Assembly: GCA_964521025.1 (NCBI GenBank)
Contig: CAZFPK010000081.1
Span: 1 to 12,311, forward strand
DNA: 12,311 nucleotides
Origin: DRTC01 sp964521025
Lineage (GTDB): Bacteria > Cloacimonadota > Cloacimonadia > Cloacimonadales > TCS61
Direction of reading: 5' to 3'
How positions within the stretch are numbered: the first letter of the stretch is position 1; each line of letters starts with the position of its first letter. A model generated the notes under the pieces. That model was not told the origin of the DNA. It did no database searches and was given only the letters and a program-made list of their open reading frames with translations. A program made the translations under genes and the position numbers. Shown in pieces: positions 11,801 through 12,311 of this stretch.

Positions 11801-12311
11801 ATGCTGATAAGTTTGAGAAATTCCGCTCTAACCGAAGAAATAGATTACAATTATCTAATGTCTGAACTTGGAGACTATAAAAATCCTCGCGTTAAAGTGA
11901 ATACTCTTCTTAAGAAAAGTGAAATTATCCGGGTTAAAAAAGGGCTTTATATATTTGGTCCAGAATATTCGCGTGCACCTTATTCAAAAGAAACTCTGGC
12001 AAATTTGATCTATGGTCCATCTTATATTTCATTGGAATATGCACTCTCATTTTACGGTCTGATCCCCGAACGGGTCGAGACGGTTACGAGTATTACCAAT
12101 AAGAGGAAAAAGATATTCCATACTCCTGTCGGAATTTTTTCTTACCGATATATTAATCCTTCGTATTATCCTGATGGTATAACTCTTTTGGAACAGGATG
12201 AATTTCATTCGATTCTGATCGCGACAAAAGAAAAGGCTCTCGCGGATATGCTTTATTTTTCCGAAAAAATGAACGCATATTCTCAAATCGAGAAATATCT
12301 TTTTGAAAATT
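11801..12311 (+). CDS. AbiEi-family type IV antitoxin / transcriptional regulator (3' end outside the window)
   Basis: An open frame begins at the ATG at 11801 behind a clear GGAGG and continues to the window edge for 170 codons without a stop. The N-terminal ~55 residues read as a winged helix (RVKVNTLLKKSEIIRVKKGL, then YIFGPEY), the domain that binds DNA. The following part has the AbiEi family features GPSYISLEYALSFYGLIPE, FSYRYINPSYYPDGI, and ILIATKEKALADMLYF. AbiEi pairs with the AbiEii nucleotidyltransferase toxin in type IV toxin-antitoxin and abortive-infection loci, represses the operon and counteracts the toxin. AbiEii should start just past the right edge, but that cannot be seen. 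Full-length relatives are roughly 200-280 residues, so the end is missing only because the window stops. Confidence 0.85.
   Translation, partial: MLISLRNSALTEEIDYNYLMSELGDYKNPRVKVNTLLKKSEIIRVKKGLYIFGPEYSRAPYSKETLANLIYGPSYISLEYALSFYGLIPERVETVTSITNKRKKIFHTPVGIFSYRYINPSYYPDGITLLEQDEFHSILIATKEKALADMLYFSEKMNAYSQIEKYLFEN

Overview
The window is AT-rich and compactly coded, with most genes on the minus strand. It looks like a chromosomal segment of a Gram-negative anaerobe of the Fibrobacteres-Chlorobi-Bacteroidetes (FCB) neighbourhood, possibly Cloacimonadota-like. That is an inference from gene style: a lipoprotein with a typical lipobox, two outer-membrane beta-barrel proteins of a DUF6588-like kind, a DUF3108 protein next to queA, and many palindromic repeats at gene ends. 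No rRNA, tRNA, complete mobile element or CRISPR array is visible, and no gene-free stretch exceeds 300 bases.

Left part (1-1600, minus strand): two toxin-antitoxin-like modules. The first is an MNT nucleotidyltransferase gene followed, with a 4-bp overlap, by a HEPN-domain gene. The second is a reverse-order higB-higA pair with a 14-bp overlap and a probable operator in front. Between and around them lie gene debris: a coding-like tail that ends in an ATGA overlap with the MNT gene, and a 32-bp relic of a second birA 3' end.

Centre (1600-9160, minus strand): a block of housekeeping and envelope genes. In transcription order these are coaBC (coenzyme A synthesis), an SDR oxidoreductase, a small helical protein of unknown function, a DUF3108 periplasmic protein overlapping queA (queuosine synthesis), birA (biotin ligase without a DNA-binding domain), a TetR-family repressor with a palindrome over its ribosome binding site, and a lipoprotein with two retropepsin-like halves plus a PDZ domain. 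The TetR gene is the plausible regulator of itself and of the downstream lipoprotein.

Right part (9160-12311, plus strand): two paralogous outer-membrane proteins in tandem, separated by a REP-like inverted repeat and closed by an intrinsic terminator. They are followed by the start of an AbiEi-family antitoxin gene that runs off the window; its AbiEii toxin partner would be expected just beyond. This makes three TA-type modules flanking a housekeeping core.

The most unusual feature is a set of five different palindromic or inverted-repeat elements, each placed directly after a stop codon. The most striking, at 4511-4623, has outer arms enclosing four consecutive small perfect hairpins and overlaps the queA stop codon. 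Another has 30-bp terminal inverted repeats (27/30) at 7799-7828 and 7970-7999, one arm of which encodes the last ten residues of CoaBC.
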